A stretch of 64,000 nucleotides of DNA from Taibaiella chishuiensis (GTDB taxonomy: Bacteria > Bacteroidota > Bacteroidia > Chitinophagales > Chitinophagaceae), in contig NZ_PYGD01000001.1 in NCBI RefSeq assembly GCF_003014535.1, positions 806,001 through 870,000 on the forward strand. The letters run 5' to 3'. Position numbers and translations under genes: made by a program. Below, one piece after another: positions 53,406 to 63,500 of this stretch (its first letter is position 1; the number at the start of each line of letters is the position of its first letter). The notes under the pieces are model-generated. The model made no database searches. It was not told the origin of the DNA and saw nothing but the letters and a program-made list of their open reading frames with translations.

Positions 53406-54182
53406 ATGAAAAAATTTACAAAATCCCTGTTGATTGCCGGCTTAAGTCTTGTATCCGGCGTCAGCGCATTTGCACAAACGCCTAAATCCTGCGATTTGGG
53501 TGTAACCCTCGTTACACCGGCCGCCAATGCCGTTTTTAATATCGGCGACGATTGTATCTTAAAGTTCGATATCAAGAATAACGGTCCTGCAGCCATAGCG
53601 CCAACCGATACGATATACTACCAGATGAGCGCCAGCGAAAATATTCTCTCCATTACCGGTAAAACGGTTGCTTCAGGCGGTACTACTACCATCGACCTGG
53701 GTAAGATCGCAACCTGGAAAAATGATGGCGCCGAAGATATCAGTGCGAACTTCTGCGTAAAACTGCTGGCGCAAAATATCATTTTCCGCATGAACGGAAC
53801 AGATACGGTATGGGCAAAAGTTACGTATACCGATGCGGTAGCGGGCAACGACCAGAGCTGCAACCCGATCAAAGTGAAGAAAAAAGCAGGCACCGGTATT
53901 TTCGACCTGGGCAACGGCGCCAAAGAAGCCCTCAGCCTTTATCCTAATCCTGCAAGCAGCCGCGTAACCTTCAGCATCAACCTGGAAAAATCAGAAAATG
54001 TACAGGCTGTAGTACGCGACCTTACCGGCCGTGAAGTGCTGCGTAAAGACTTCGGAAAAGTACAGGCGGGCAATACCAGTCCCTTTGCTTTAGATATCGC
54101 CGCATTGAACGCAGGTATTTATATGGTGGAAGTAAATGCCGGCGACCGCAGGGCGATCGGTAAGGTAACCAAACAAAACTAA
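53406..54182 (+). CDS. Small T9SS type A protein with one Ig-like domain
   Basis: A 258-residue protein from the ATG at 53406 (the frame before it lacks a signal). The signal peptide is MKKFTKSLLIAGLSLVSGVS, cleaved after AFAQ. Residues 28-150 form one CARDB/DUF11-like Ig domain (CDLGVTLVTPAANAVFNIGD, FDIKNNGPAAIAPTDTI). The C-terminal 80 residues are a T9SS type A sorting domain (LSLYPNPASSRVTFSI, VRDLTGREVLRKDF, GIYMVEVNAGDRRAIGKV). It is short for a T9SS cargo and has no enzyme motif. It stands alone on its strand, in front of a strong terminator. Confidence 0.82.
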   Translation: MKKFTKSLLIAGLSLVSGVSAFAQTPKSCDLGVTLVTPAANAVFNIGDDCILKFDIKNNGPAAIAPTDTIYYQMSASENILSITGKTVASGGTTTIDLGKIATWKNDGAEDISANFCVKLLAQNIIFRMNGTDTVWAKVTYTDAVAGNDQSCNPIKVKKKAGTGIFDLGNGAKEALSLYPNPASSRVTFSINLEKSENVQAVVRDLTGREVLRKDFGKVQAGNTSPFALDIAALNAGIYMVEVNAGDRRAIGKVTKQN

Positions 54183-54217
54183 GGTTGCTGCAATAGCGTC
54201 CTAACGTTACTCATAAC

Positions 54218-54249
54218 AAAGAGCAAGTCCGGTAAAGGGCTTGCTCTTT
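54218..54249. terminator. Terminator between convergent genes at 54.2 kb
   Basis: AAAGAGCAAG (54218-54227) pairs with CTTGCTCTTT (54240-54249), followed by a T run on the plus strand. Confidence 0.8.
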
Positions 54250-54280
54250 TATTTATACATTTATAAGCGGGGCTATTCAT

Positions 54281-55270
54281 TTATTTAAGCCGCAACAAGG
54301 CTTCCTGCGCCGCTTTAAGACCGGGCTTGAATACCAGGGCCTGGCGTAAGGCCACAATGGCGCTGTCGCGTTGTTTCAGCTTTTCGTAACAGAGGCCCTT
54401 ATTCAAATAAGCCTCCGCACTGCCGGGCCGGGTTTGTATGGCAAGCAGGAACTGGCGCAGCGCCTTTTCGGTAGAATCCTGCAGGGCCAGTATTTTGCCC
54501 GTTTCGATATAAGCATCGGTATAATCAGGATCTTTCAGAATGCAGACGCGGTAAGCCTCTTTGGCCTGTTGCAGTTGCTGACGCTGTTTGTACAGCTCGC
54601 CGATCTCAAACAGCGGGCTTACATCGAGGGTGTCCATACGGAAGGTTTTTTCGTACTGGGGTATAGCCGCCTTGATATCTACGCTGGCATACCAGTCGGC
54701 CAGCTGGTAGGCGGCCTGGTAATAACCGCTGTCGATCGCGAGGGCCTGTTTGACCAGGTTGATGGCTGCGGTCGTATCTTTTTGTACGTATTTTATTTTG
54801 GCTTGCCAGTACAGCGCGTCGGGGTAATTGGGGGCTGCGGCCAACACTTTCTCTACTTCCTGCTGGGCGGCCGCTTCATTTTTGTTTTCCAGGTAAGCTT
54901 TGCTCAGCAACAGCCGTACGCGGGCATCGCCGGGACTTAACAGCAGGTTTTTACGGAAAGCGGTAATGGCCTGGGCCGGTTGCTCCAGTTCAAGGTAGAT
55001 ATTGCCCAGGGCCTGTACGTATTGCGGGTTAAGACTGTCGAGCTTTACCGCCTGTTGCAGATCGGCAAGACAAAGCGAATCTTCGTTGACGCTGGAAAGC
55101 GCCTTGGCCCGTTCAAAATACCAGGTGGCGATTTCGGGATGGGCGTCTATGGAATCGGTATAGGGCTGTACCATCGGGTTATGGTAAGCAGCATGGTCGG
55201 CCGTGTTTTTTTTATCTCCGCAGGAGGCGCCCAGGATCAGGCAACAGAAAAAGGCAATCGGGTATTTCAT
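54281..55270 (-). CDS. TPR lipoprotein
   Basis: A 329-residue protein with a lipoprotein signal (MKYPIAFFCCLILGASCGDK, lipid Cys17 in LGASC). Eight or more TPR units fill the rest. Examples are DLQQAVKLDSLNPQYVQALG, AAINLVKQALAIDSGYYQAA and DSAIVALRQALVFKPGLKAA. It is probably anchored in the envelope as a protein-binding scaffold. No operon partner; the 200 bp upstream show nothing. Confidence 0.85.
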   Translation of the reverse strand: MKYPIAFFCCLILGASCGDKKNTADHAAYHNPMVQPYTDSIDAHPEIATWYFERAKALSSVNEDSLCLADLQQAVKLDSLNPQYVQALGNIYLELEQPAQAITAFRKNLLLSPGDARVRLLLSKAYLENKNEAAAQQEVEKVLAAAPNYPDALYWQAKIKYVQKDTTAAINLVKQALAIDSGYYQAAYQLADWYASVDIKAAIPQYEKTFRMDTLDVSPLFEIGELYKQRQQLQQAKEAYRVCILKDPDYTDAYIETGKILALQDSTEKALRQFLLAIQTRPGSAEAYLNKGLCYEKLKQRDSAIVALRQALVFKPGLKAAQEALLRLK

Positions 55271-55470
55271 GGTTGTTGTTTAAGTCGCCTGTTGCCCGGC
55301 GTTTGTTATGGCCGGCTGCAGGGTTATTACGGCAGCGCTTTAGTGCTGAAGAGCAGCGCGCGGGGAACGAAAAAATTAAAAGTATCGGAATAAAAAATGA
55401 TGCAGCCGCTGTTGCTTTGCCGTCGTGCAGGACGTGTAGGCGGCGCCCGGTCTATAAAGCAGGACGCAGC

Positions 55471-56319
55471 TTATTGCTTAACAAACTTCTGCTGCAATAC
55501 ACCTTTGCTTGTGCTTACCGATAACACATACATGCCCGGTGGCAGGCTGCTGATGTCCAGCTGTTCGGTTTGCCTGCCTGGTTGCAGGGCGGCAGTCTTG
55601 CCGGATATAACCTGGCCCATGATATTGGTAACACGGAAAGTGGCATCCGTAGCGACGAGCAGGTCCATTACGATGTTGAGCTGGCTACGGGCGGGGTTGG
55701 GCGACAGGCTGAGTTCGGTGGTCTTGAAAACCTGGTCCATACCGGTCATGCCGGGCGGACAGTCGTTCATCCTTTCTACAAAATAGGCCTCGGTCCAGTT
55801 GGGTGAAAAGCCTTCCGCATTAAAGATCACTTTCCGGTTAGGACAGATCAGCAGGAAGGTAGGAAAGGCAATAGAGGTAGCCCCGGGCTGGAGAAAGTGG
55901 ATAACCGGTGTGAAGTTGGGATAGTCGATAATGGGATAATCGACGCCGGTAACCCAGTCGCCCTGGCTCGCGCCGGTATTGCCAGCCAGGTCGGCGCTCG
56001 TGGTCGTATTATCGCCTTCGATAAACCAAACCATTATCCTGCCCGGTTGAACCGTACCGTTGGGTCCGTAATGTTTGTAGAGGTCTTCGGCAATATGGCT
56101 CTGCCTGAAATACCAGCAGGGCGCGCACCAGGTGGCGGAGATATCGATCAGTACGGTATAACCCTGGTCGAGATAACTATATAACGATACGCTGTCGCCG
56201 TAAATGGTTTTGAGTTTGATATCGTCTACAACGGCGCCTACGGCCAGGGGTTGCGCCCCGGCCCTGTTAAAGGCCATAGCCATCAGTAAACATAAGATTG
56301 TAAAGGCTGATTTTTTCAT
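55471..56319 (-). CDS. T9SS-sorted secreted thioredoxin-fold protein
   Basis: A 282-residue protein from the ATG at 56319. Signal peptide MKKSAFTILCLLMAMAFNRA, cleaved near GAQ. Residues 25-190 are a thioredoxin/redoxin fold with WCAPCWYFR (Cys65, Cys68), preceded by YTVLIDISATW, and the late AFPTFLLICPNRKVIF strand that supplies the cis-Pro. Residues 205-282 are a T9SS type A sorting domain (LSLSPNPARSQLNIVMD, VTNIMGQVISGKTA, GMYVLSVSTSKGVLQQKFVK). The active-site Cys pair is intact, so it may act on disulfides outside the cell. The partner is unknown. Confidence 0.85.
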   Translation of the reverse strand: MKKSAFTILCLLMAMAFNRAGAQPLAVGAVVDDIKLKTIYGDSVSLYSYLDQGYTVLIDISATWCAPCWYFRQSHIAEDLYKHYGPNGTVQPGRIMVWFIEGDNTTTSADLAGNTGASQGDWVTGVDYPIIDYPNFTPVIHFLQPGATSIAFPTFLLICPNRKVIFNAEGFSPNWTEAYFVERMNDCPPGMTGMDQVFKTTELSLSPNPARSQLNIVMDLLVATDATFRVTNIMGQVISGKTAALQPGRQTEQLDISSLPPGMYVLSVSTSKGVLQQKFVKQ

Positions 56320-56494
56320 AATCCAATTGTTGTAACCGGTACAGCAACCGGAATAGAGCAATGAAACGAGGCTTAAAGTTCGTGTTTTTTAACGATTCCC
56401 GGCACTATTTAATGCTTTGGCAATAATTTAAATCCTGCCGGAGTGCTTGTTGGATGGGAATACAATACCTTAGCATTACAAATTGAACCGACAT

Positions 56495-57391
56495 ATGGAA
56501 CGTATTGAAAATGTATTACGCCGTATACAGGAAGTGTATTACAGCAGGCATGAAAAAACGGGTATCGATATCGACCTGATGCTCGATTATACCCGGGTAA
56601 TGTATGCCGACCTGCTGGAATGGCGTAAACGTTTTAAAGAAGAACCGCCAGTAACAACATCTGCCGCCACTGCCGCGCCTGAAGCGGACACTACTGAAGC
56701 GCCTGCGCAACCAACACCCGCGCAAGCCCCGGTTGCCGCAGATGAGCCTGCAGCACAACCTGAACAAACGCAACCGGAGCCCGGCATAACCTCAGCTGAC
56801 CCGGAAACAGGGACAGTACCGGCGCAACCGGAACCGCAGCTCGCGGCCGATCCGGTGGAAAGAGCTGAAAGTGCCGCTGTGCCTGACGTTGAAGCAATAC
56901 CTGCCGAAACGATCGCCGGCCTGGAGAAAGAAGAAGTGGAAGCGGAAATGGTAAAAGAAGTGCTGCACAATAATGCTTCAGCGATCAGCTTTGAACCACC
57001 TGCACCCCGGCCTGCGCATACCATGGAGATCGAAGATGTGCTGGCAGAAGACGATCCTGTTGTGAATACCCCGGTCGAAGATATCGTGCTGCCCGAGGTG
57101 GAAACTGCGCCCCTGCCGGCTCCTGTCCAGGTGCCCCAAGAGCCGTCATTGCGCAAAGATATACGGGGGGCGATCGGCATTAACGATAAATACCTTTTCC
57201 TGAACGAACTCTTTGCCAATAATAAAACGGATTATGAAGAAACGCTGGACCAGCTCCGGCTTTTCGATAATTATGAAGAGGCTTATAACTGGCTACAGAC
57301 TTACCCGGCCCAGAAGAACCGGTGGGATAAAGAAGACGATACGGTTCAGAGTTTCCTTTCCCTGGTAAAACAGTACCTCTCTTCCAGGTAG
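56495..57391 (+). CDS. Acidic Pro/Ala/Glu-rich linker protein of unknown function
   Basis: A 298-residue protein from the ATG at 56495. Residues 1-50 are a helical, charged head (MERIENVLRRIQEVYYSRHE). Residues 55-215 are a low-complexity Pro/Ala/Glu/Gln stretch. The last 75 residues are a compact conserved-looking helical module (RKDIRGAIGINDKYLFLNEL, YEETLDQLRLFDNYEEAYNW). Bacteroidota genomes often carry this head-linker-tail arrangement with no assigned role. There is no signal peptide. Its 3' end overlaps waaA by 46 bp tail to tail. Confidence 0.7.
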   Translation: MERIENVLRRIQEVYYSRHEKTGIDIDLMLDYTRVMYADLLEWRKRFKEEPPVTTSAATAAPEADTTEAPAQPTPAQAPVAADEPAAQPEQTQPEPGITSADPETGTVPAQPEPQLAADPVERAESAAVPDVEAIPAETIAGLEKEEVEAEMVKEVLHNNASAISFEPPAPRPAHTMEIEDVLAEDDPVVNTPVEDIVLPEVETAPLPAPVQVPQEPSLRKDIRGAIGINDKYLFLNELFANNKTDYEETLDQLRLFDNYEEAYNWLQTYPAQKNRWDKEDDTVQSFLSLVKQYLSSR

Positions 57392-58593
57392 GCCATAATA
57401 GTGGCTGTGGCGCCCAGTTGCTCCTGCACATATTGCCGGGCATGGGCGCCCAGCGCTGTAAGCCTTTGCTCATCGTACATACAGGCTATAAGCCCCGCTG
57501 CATTGGCCGTACTCTGCGCAGCTTGCCGGGCTATCATATCCACGGCCTCGCGGTAGCGGCTGTAGTTGGGCCCGAAAAGCACCGGCAGGCCATATACCGC
57601 CGGCTCTATAATATTGTGGATACCGCTTTTGGTAAACCCGCCGCCCACCCATACCACATCAGCATACCGGTACAGGTAGGAGAGCTGTCCTACGCTGTTG
57701 ACAATGCCTACGCTCTTCTCTGCAATATCCGGGTCTTCCCAAAGGCCGGCTATATGCCCGAATAAACTACGGATTGCTGTAATATGCCCCGGATCTACCT
57801 CGTGGGGTACGATCAGCAATTTATAACCCGCGGGTAACTGCGATAAGGCTTGTTGTAATAACTGTTCGTCTTCTGTCCAGGTGCTGCCCGCAACAATAAG
57901 CCGGCTGTCGCCTTTCAGTGCCGCTACCTGGCTGTAGGTGCGGGGTGTTTCGAGAATCTTTGCAGCCCGGTCGAAGCGGGTATCGCCTGCAATGGCAGCC
58001 GTCTTTATGCCAATACCTGCCAGGAGCGACAACGATGCTTCGTCCTGTACGAAAATGCGGTCGTAACAGGCCAGCATACTGCGATACAGGCTGCCATACC
58101 ATTTAAAAAACGGATGGCGCTCCTGGAATATCGCAGAGAACAGGATCGTCGGAATACCTTTCCGGGAAAGGGTTTTAAGGTAATGGTACCAGAATTCATA
58201 CTTCACGAACAGGGCACATGCCGGTTGCAGGATGGCGATGAAACGCCGGGCATGCGCTGCATGATCGAGCGGCAGGTAAAATACATGATCGGCGCCGGCA
58301 TAATTTTTTTGTACTTCATAACCTGAAGGGGAAAAGAAGGTAAGGATGATACAGACCTCAGGGTGCGCTGCACGGATCTGTTCCAGCAGGGGGCGGCCCT
58401 GTTCGAATTCGCCCAGCGAAGCGCAATGCATCCATATGCGTTCGCGTTTTTCGCCGGCAAGTGCGGCGGCTGCTTTGCTGAAGATCGCCTGCCTGCCGGT
58501 TATAAATTTGCGGGCCTTGGGGTTAAACGGCGCCGCCATCCGCAATGCGAGCGAATACAACAACAGGCCCAGGTTATACAGTAGCAGGTACAA
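57346..58593 (-). CDS. waaA: 3-deoxy-D-manno-octulosonic acid (Kdo) transferase
   Basis: A 415-residue inner-membrane glycosyltransferase that adds Kdo to lipid A precursor. Its N-terminal hydrophobic anchor (LLLYNLGLLLYSLALR) is followed by RIWMHCASLGEFEQGRPLLE, ILTFFSPSGYEVQKNYAGAD and LFVKYEFWYHYLKTLSRKGI. The C-terminal half has LIVAGSTWTEDEQLLQQALS and the late GGGFTKSGIHNIIEPAVYGL sugar-nucleotide site. No ATG fits; a TTG at 58593 gives the usual length. The gene starts 32 bp after the PhnP-like gene and overlaps the 298-residue gene by 46 bp at its 3' end. Confidence 0.88.
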   Translation of the reverse strand: MYLLLYNLGLLLYSLALRMAAPFNPKARKFITGRQAIFSKAAAALAGEKRERIWMHCASLGEFEQGRPLLEQIRAAHPEVCIILTFFSPSGYEVQKNYAGADHVFYLPLDHAAHARRFIAILQPACALFVKYEFWYHYLKTLSRKGIPTILFSAIFQERHPFFKWYGSLYRSMLACYDRIFVQDEASLSLLAGIGIKTAAIAGDTRFDRAAKILETPRTYSQVAALKGDSRLIVAGSTWTEDEQLLQQALSQLPAGYKLLIVPHEVDPGHITAIRSLFGHIAGLWEDPDIAEKSVGIVNSVGQLSYLYRYADVVWVGGGFTKSGIHNIIEPAVYGLPVLFGPNYSRYREAVDMIARQAAQSTANAAGLIACMYDEQRLTALGAHARQYVQEQLGATATIMAYLEERYCFTRERKL

Positions 58594-58624
58594 ACGCTCG
58601 TATTTAAGAATTAGGGGTTTATCG

Positions 58625-59401
58625 TTAAGCCTTTTCGTCGATATCGAGTACCAACCCGTCGTATGCCATAAACATGCCATCGGGCAGGCCGGCTTCGATT
58701 TCGGTATGCAGGCCCAGCTGGTGGCTGGCATGGGTAAAATAAGTGCGTTCGGCGCCTATGTCGCGGGCTATGGCTATGGCCTCTTCCAGCGTAAAGTGAG
58801 AGATGTGGGTCTCGTGCCGCAAGGCATTCAGTACCAGGAAACGGCTGCCCCGTATTTTATCCATCTCTTCGGGCGCTATATAGTTGGCGTCGGTAATATA
58901 GGTAAAGTCGCCGATGCGGTAACCGTACACATCGAGTTTGTAGTGGAGTACTTTTACCGGTATAAAGTCCAGGTCGCCGATGATAAAAGGCGCGCCGGTC
59001 ATAGGACGTATGTTGAGTACGGGTATACCGGGATAGCTAACGCCGCTGAAGGCATAATGAAATTCGCGGCGCAGTATCTCTTCTGCATTGGGATCGGCGT
59101 ATAGGTCTATGCCCTCGTTCTGCCAGTAATTGTAGGCCCGTACATCATCCAGCCCGGCCACATGGTCTTTATGACCGTGGGTAAACACGATGGCATCGAT
59201 GCGGGGTACCCTGGCGCGCAGCATCTGGTAGCGGAAGTCGGGGCCGGCATCGATTACGACGCTGGTCTCCTCCGACTGCACCCAGATAGCGGAACGCAGC
59301 CGGTTATCCCTCGGATCTTTGGAACTGCATACCGCACAGGTACAACCTATAAAAGGAACCCCCTGCGAAGTGCCGGTTCCCAGAAATGTGATCTTTGCCA
59401 C
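58625..59401 (-). CDS. PhnP-like metallo-beta-lactamase-fold hydrolase
   Basis: A 258-residue metal-dependent hydrolase. The GTG at 59401, 2 bp after the upstream stop, is the likely start; a longer frame begins inside the previous gene. It opens ITFLGTGTSQGVPFIGCTCA with VCSSKDPRDNRLRSA, the two-Cys/Arg-rich signature of PhnP-type enzymes. The metal motif is FTHGHKDHVAGLDDVR. A later His in FTHASHQLG completes the site. Several related families cut cyclic phosphates; the substrate here is unknown. Confidence 0.85.
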   Translation of the reverse strand: MAKITFLGTGTSQGVPFIGCTCAVCSSKDPRDNRLRSAIWVQSEETSVVIDAGPDFRYQMLRARVPRIDAIVFTHGHKDHVAGLDDVRAYNYWQNEGIDLYADPNAEEILRREFHYAFSGVSYPGIPVLNIRPMTGAPFIIGDLDFIPVKVLHYKLDVYGYRIGDFTYITDANYIAPEEMDKIRGSRFLVLNALRHETHISHFTLEEAIAIARDIGAERTYFTHASHQLGLHTEIEAGLPDGMFMAYDGLVLDIDEKA

Positions 59402-59403
59402 GC

Positions 59404-59712
59404 TTAAATGTCGATTTGGGTTTGAATGGATTGACTGCCTTCGGTGCCGGGGTTCTCGATCAGTTGCCGGTACCATTTCTGCATTTCCCCGCTCAGCTCC
59501 TCCTCATTGACCACGAGCGTGGGTAATATTTCGATCAACGCATTGATGCGGCCTTCCACATTGAGGAAGCGGTTGATTACCGCGATCCGGCGATCTTCGA
59601 GCACACAAAAGCCGGAATTGAAATTTCCCTTTTCGTACCGCACACGGTAACGGGCTTCTTCGAAAAGCTGTTCCAGTTTTTTTAGTGTGTTTGGTGTATA
59701 TTTGAAGCTCAT
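59404..59712 (-). CDS. Small conserved protein of unknown function
   Basis: A 102-residue protein (MSFKYTPNTLKKLEQLFEEA) with no signal peptide. It contains the phrase CVLEDRRIAVINRFLNVEGR then INALIEILP, seen in a small protein family of Bacteroidota, and a helical, charged N-terminus. No function is known to me. It is the first gene of the tight leftward unit with the PhnP-like gene and waaA. Confidence 0.75.
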   Translation of the reverse strand: MSFKYTPNTLKKLEQLFEEARYRVRYEKGNFNSGFCVLEDRRIAVINRFLNVEGRINALIEILPTLVVNEEELSGEMQKWYRQLIENPGTEGSQSIQTQIDI

Positions 59713-59786
59713 TTTTACGTTTATTTTGAATTAAGGCTGGGCGCGTTTTACAGGCAACCGGGTCATTACATTAACATTTTTGTCTT

Positions 59787-60530
59787 ATGCCTCCGTTTAT
59801 GGATTCGTCAGAACAGCATGGTATCCCGGTATTTCCAGCCCGAATATGGGCTAAAATTAGTAAAATAGCCGCAATCGTAACGATACTATTATCCACAGCC
59901 ACTGCCAGGACCGTTGCGCAGGCCTATAACGAAGAATACAACAATTTTGTTGCCGGCCTGGTTGGCGGCCTCAATTTTACCCAGGTCGACGGCGACGGTT
60001 ACCGCGGTTATAGCAAAATCGGCTTTAACGGCGGCGGTATCATCTATCTGCCTTTCGGTTATATGGAAAATATGCCGCTCGATGGTACCCTGGCCCTCAG
60101 CCTGGAGGTTTCCTTTACCCAGAAGGGATCCAAGGGCAAAACACCGATTCCCAATACCGGCGTACTGAGCCAGGACATTAACCTGCAATACGCCGAAGTG
60201 CCCATCCAGCTTAACTTTTACCGGGGTTCAAGAAAAACAGGCTTCGGGGCCGGCTTTTCGGTGGGTTACCTGGCTTCCAGCGAAGAGCTGATCGATAACG
60301 GCGGCGGCGTGATCCTGAAAAATGCATTGCCCTTCCGGAAGTTCGATTTCAATTTTGTACTGACCGGCAATGTACACTTGTATAAAGGATTCTTCCTCAG
60401 TCCGCGCTTCCAGTACTCGCTGGTTTCGATCCGTAACAACAACAGTATGTACGGCGGGCGCAACGAGCAATTCAACAACGTGGTTTCCTTACGCCTCATG
60501 TACCTCGTTAAAAGAAGGGGAGAGGAGTAG
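59787..60530 (+). CDS. Outer-membrane beta-barrel protein (PorT-like)
   Basis: A 247-residue protein. A hydrophobic stretch (ISKIAAIVTILLSTATA) lies near residues 25-41, with a longer N-terminus than a normal signal; a later ATG at 59799 is possible. The rest is beta-barrel-like: FVAGLVGGLNFTQVDGDGYR, GFGAGFSVGYLASS, LSPRFQYSLVSIRNNNSM and the C-terminal VVSLRLMYLV. This layout is shared by PorT-type outer-membrane barrels, a broad group, so the specific role is not claimed. A terminator follows. Confidence 0.65.
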   Translation: MPPFMDSSEQHGIPVFPARIWAKISKIAAIVTILLSTATARTVAQAYNEEYNNFVAGLVGGLNFTQVDGDGYRGYSKIGFNGGGIIYLPFGYMENMPLDGTLALSLEVSFTQKGSKGKTPIPNTGVLSQDINLQYAEVPIQLNFYRGSRKTGFGAGFSVGYLASSEELIDNGGGVILKNALPFRKFDFNFVLTGNVHLYKGFFLSPRFQYSLVSIRNNNSMYGGRNEQFNNVVSLRLMYLVKRRGEE

Positions 60531-60559
60531 CGCGGAGTTAATATTACGACTATTATAAC

Positions 60560-60588
60560 AAGGGGACGGATATCATTTCCGTCCCCTT
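60560..60588. terminator. Terminator between convergent genes at 60.57 kb
   Basis: AAGGGGACGGA (60560-60570) pairs with TCCGTCCCCTT (60578-60588) around a 7-base loop, between the barrel gene and the helicase gene. Confidence 0.8.
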
Positions 60589-60593
60589 ATGTT

Positions 60594-63500
60594 TTAACCG
60601 GCGGCAAGCGCCTGTAACAATAGTTTTTTAACCGCATCCTGCCGGTAGATCCAGTCGCGGGTTTGTACCCGCTGCACCTTCCAGCCAAAGCTGCGCATAA
60701 CGGCCGGGCGTTGTACATACTGTTCCAATACGTTGCTGTTGCTGTAATGCCGGGCATCGTCGAGCAATATACCCAGGCGGAACTCCTGGTCGCCTTCTTT
60801 TCTTACCGCCAGGCTGCATTTAAACATCGACTGTCCTACACCGGCCGATACCAGCCAGCCCTGCTCCTGCAGGAAGGCCGCGATCTGGCTGCAGACCAGC
60901 AATTGTTCCGCCTCGCCATCGATGGCCTGGTGTTTCGTATTATGAAGACTGTTCAATACCTGGGCCGCCTGTTCTACCGCGCCATTGCTGATATGTTCGG
61001 CATACTGCAGGTAACGGGCAAAGTAACGGGCGCCCTCGTTGTACTGGTTTTTGATATCGGTATGTTTGATACTACTTACGACCACTACGTGATTCTTGGC
61101 TCTCGAAAAGATAACATTGAGCCTCTTTTCACCGCCCTTTCGGTTGATGGGACCGAAGTTCATGTACATTTTGCCCTGGGCATTGTAACCATAACAGGTG
61201 CTGATGATAATGATGTCCCGTTCCTCGCCCTGCACATTCTCCAGGTTCTTGACGAAGAGGCCGGTAAAGTGGCCTTCGTCGGTGCGTTGGTATTCTTGTT
61301 CCACCAGGGTGTCAAACTGCGGATCTTCCTGTTGCAGGCGGTAAAGGGCATCTTCGATCTGGCCCTGCTGTTCCATGCTGAAGGCCACGATGCCTATGGT
61401 ATTGCCCGATTGGCGTAACAACAGGCTGCGTACCAGTGTCGCTATGTATGCTGCTTCCTCTGCATTTTTCCGTTCATCGTAAAGGCCTTTGGGCAGGTAG
61501 TGATAGCTTATACTACGTTCGAACACGGCTTCCAGCTGCGCTTCTGCAGGATCATGTACGATAATTTCGGGCCGGGCGGTAGCAAACATTTTACGGTCGG
61601 GAATGGTCAGTAGCTCACCCTTATAAAAGGCAGCATTGGAATAGCTGATCAGCGACTCGTTGCGGCTGCGGTAATGCCAGCCCAGCATTACATGTTCCAG
61701 TTTGCGCGCACCCTGGGTCAGCAGGCTGTCGGCGTCCAGCGAGATCGGCTCTTCCGCTGCGCCGGCTTCGGGCAGGTTCAGGTCGTCGGGATCGGCATTG
61801 CCGGTATTAAAGAAATTGGTAGGCGGCATCTGCATTTCATCGCCCACGATAATACTCTTGCCCGCCCGGAACATAGGCGGGATGCCCTCTTCGAGCGTGA
61901 TCTGCGAGGCTTCGTCAAAAATAACGACGTCGAAATAAGTGTTGGCCAGGGGCAGGGCATCGCTTACGCTCAGTGGGCTCATCAGCCATACCGGCTTGAT
62001 CTCGCGCAGCACGGTACCGGTATCGCCGTCGGCCAGTTCACGAATGCTTTTATAACGGCGTGTTTTGCCAAACTCATGCTCCAATACCCGCCTGCCGTTG
62101 TTATAGATCTTCTTCAGTTCTTTTTCCTCGGGTGTCAATACGGCTGCGCTCTTTTCGGTAAGCAGCAGCTTTTCCCGGAAGGCGGCGCGGTGATGCGCCC
62201 TGATATAACGGGCATTGATGCCGAGCAGGTCCTGGTAGCGGCTTTCGATATTGGCGGTTAGCTCGTCTACCAGTTGCGTGGTTAGTTTTTCTGTTGCGGC
62301 ATATTGCCGGTACAATTGTTGCAGGGTGTTTTCAAGCAGCAGCAGCTCAAGGTCGTCCGGTGTTATGGCCTGCCCGCGTACGATACGTTGCAGCTCCGGG
62401 TCTGCGAGGTCCAGTTGCTCGAGGTAATGCAGCAATGCAGGCAGCTGGCCCAGGTTGCCGATCAGAGCCTGTACCTGTTGCTGCAGGGTTTCGAGTATAG
62501 TATCCTGTTGGCCGGTCCAGGTATACGACAGGATCTGTTCTGCTTCGGCGAGTGGCTGTGCCTTGCTGCCCAGCCGCAAAACCAGGTCGGGATGCTCTTT
62601 CCAGGTTTTGATCCTTTGCCGCGATTGCTCGTCCTGGCGGGCGCGGAAGGCAGTGATCCTGGCCCAGTCGGCTTCCAGGTCCTGCAGGCCGAAGCGTTCG
62701 AGCGTATCGGTTTCGGCCCCGGTATATTCGTGTTGCAGGCGGTATTCTTCCAGCAGGTTTTTAAGTACGGTGCTGTATGCCGGCGGTACCTGGTGCGCCG
62801 AAAAGTTGTAATGACTACGGATTACCTTTTTAACCCTGCGCCAGGTGCCGCTCAGGAATTTGAAGAAGGAGTGCTCCAGCCGTTCAACCTGTTCCAGCGC
62901 GGTTTTGAGCTCCTGCTCCGGTAAGCGCGCAGTCCAGGCCTGGTTTTGCTGCCGGGCCTCTTCCAGTTTTTTCCGGAGCTGGCCCAGTTGCCGGATACGG
63001 CTGTTGAGCTCGCGGCTCTGGCTGTCTTTTTCATCCAGCAGGCGAAGGTTATCGTTTTGTGCGAATAGCTGTAACTGCTCCGCCTCACCGATAATCTGTT
63101 TCAGGGCGGAGAGTTCCAACGCCGGTATATCGGCGCCGGTTGCGCAAAGGCCTTCCAGCAAGGCGGCAAGCTGCTGCAGTTTAAGGCCCACTTCAGAAAG
63201 CGTCAGGCGCCGGATGCGTGTGGCTGCAGTATTGAAATGCCTTGCAGGATGCTGTGCCAGGGTCGCGTAAGGACCATCCTGTTGCAACTGCGTGGTAAGT
63301 TTACGGATCATGTCGCCCGAGTCGAGCCATGCCTTGTAAGCGGGTAGCAGCGGCATATTCAGCGGGTGCTCCGTTGTTGCGGACAACGCTTCTTTTAATT
63401 GCAGCAGGCGGTTCCATAACTGGTATACCGGTTTGCCGGCGGTTTCGAAGGCATGTCCTGCAAAATGGTGGAGCTCTTCCAGCAGGCCCAGGTCGGCCTG

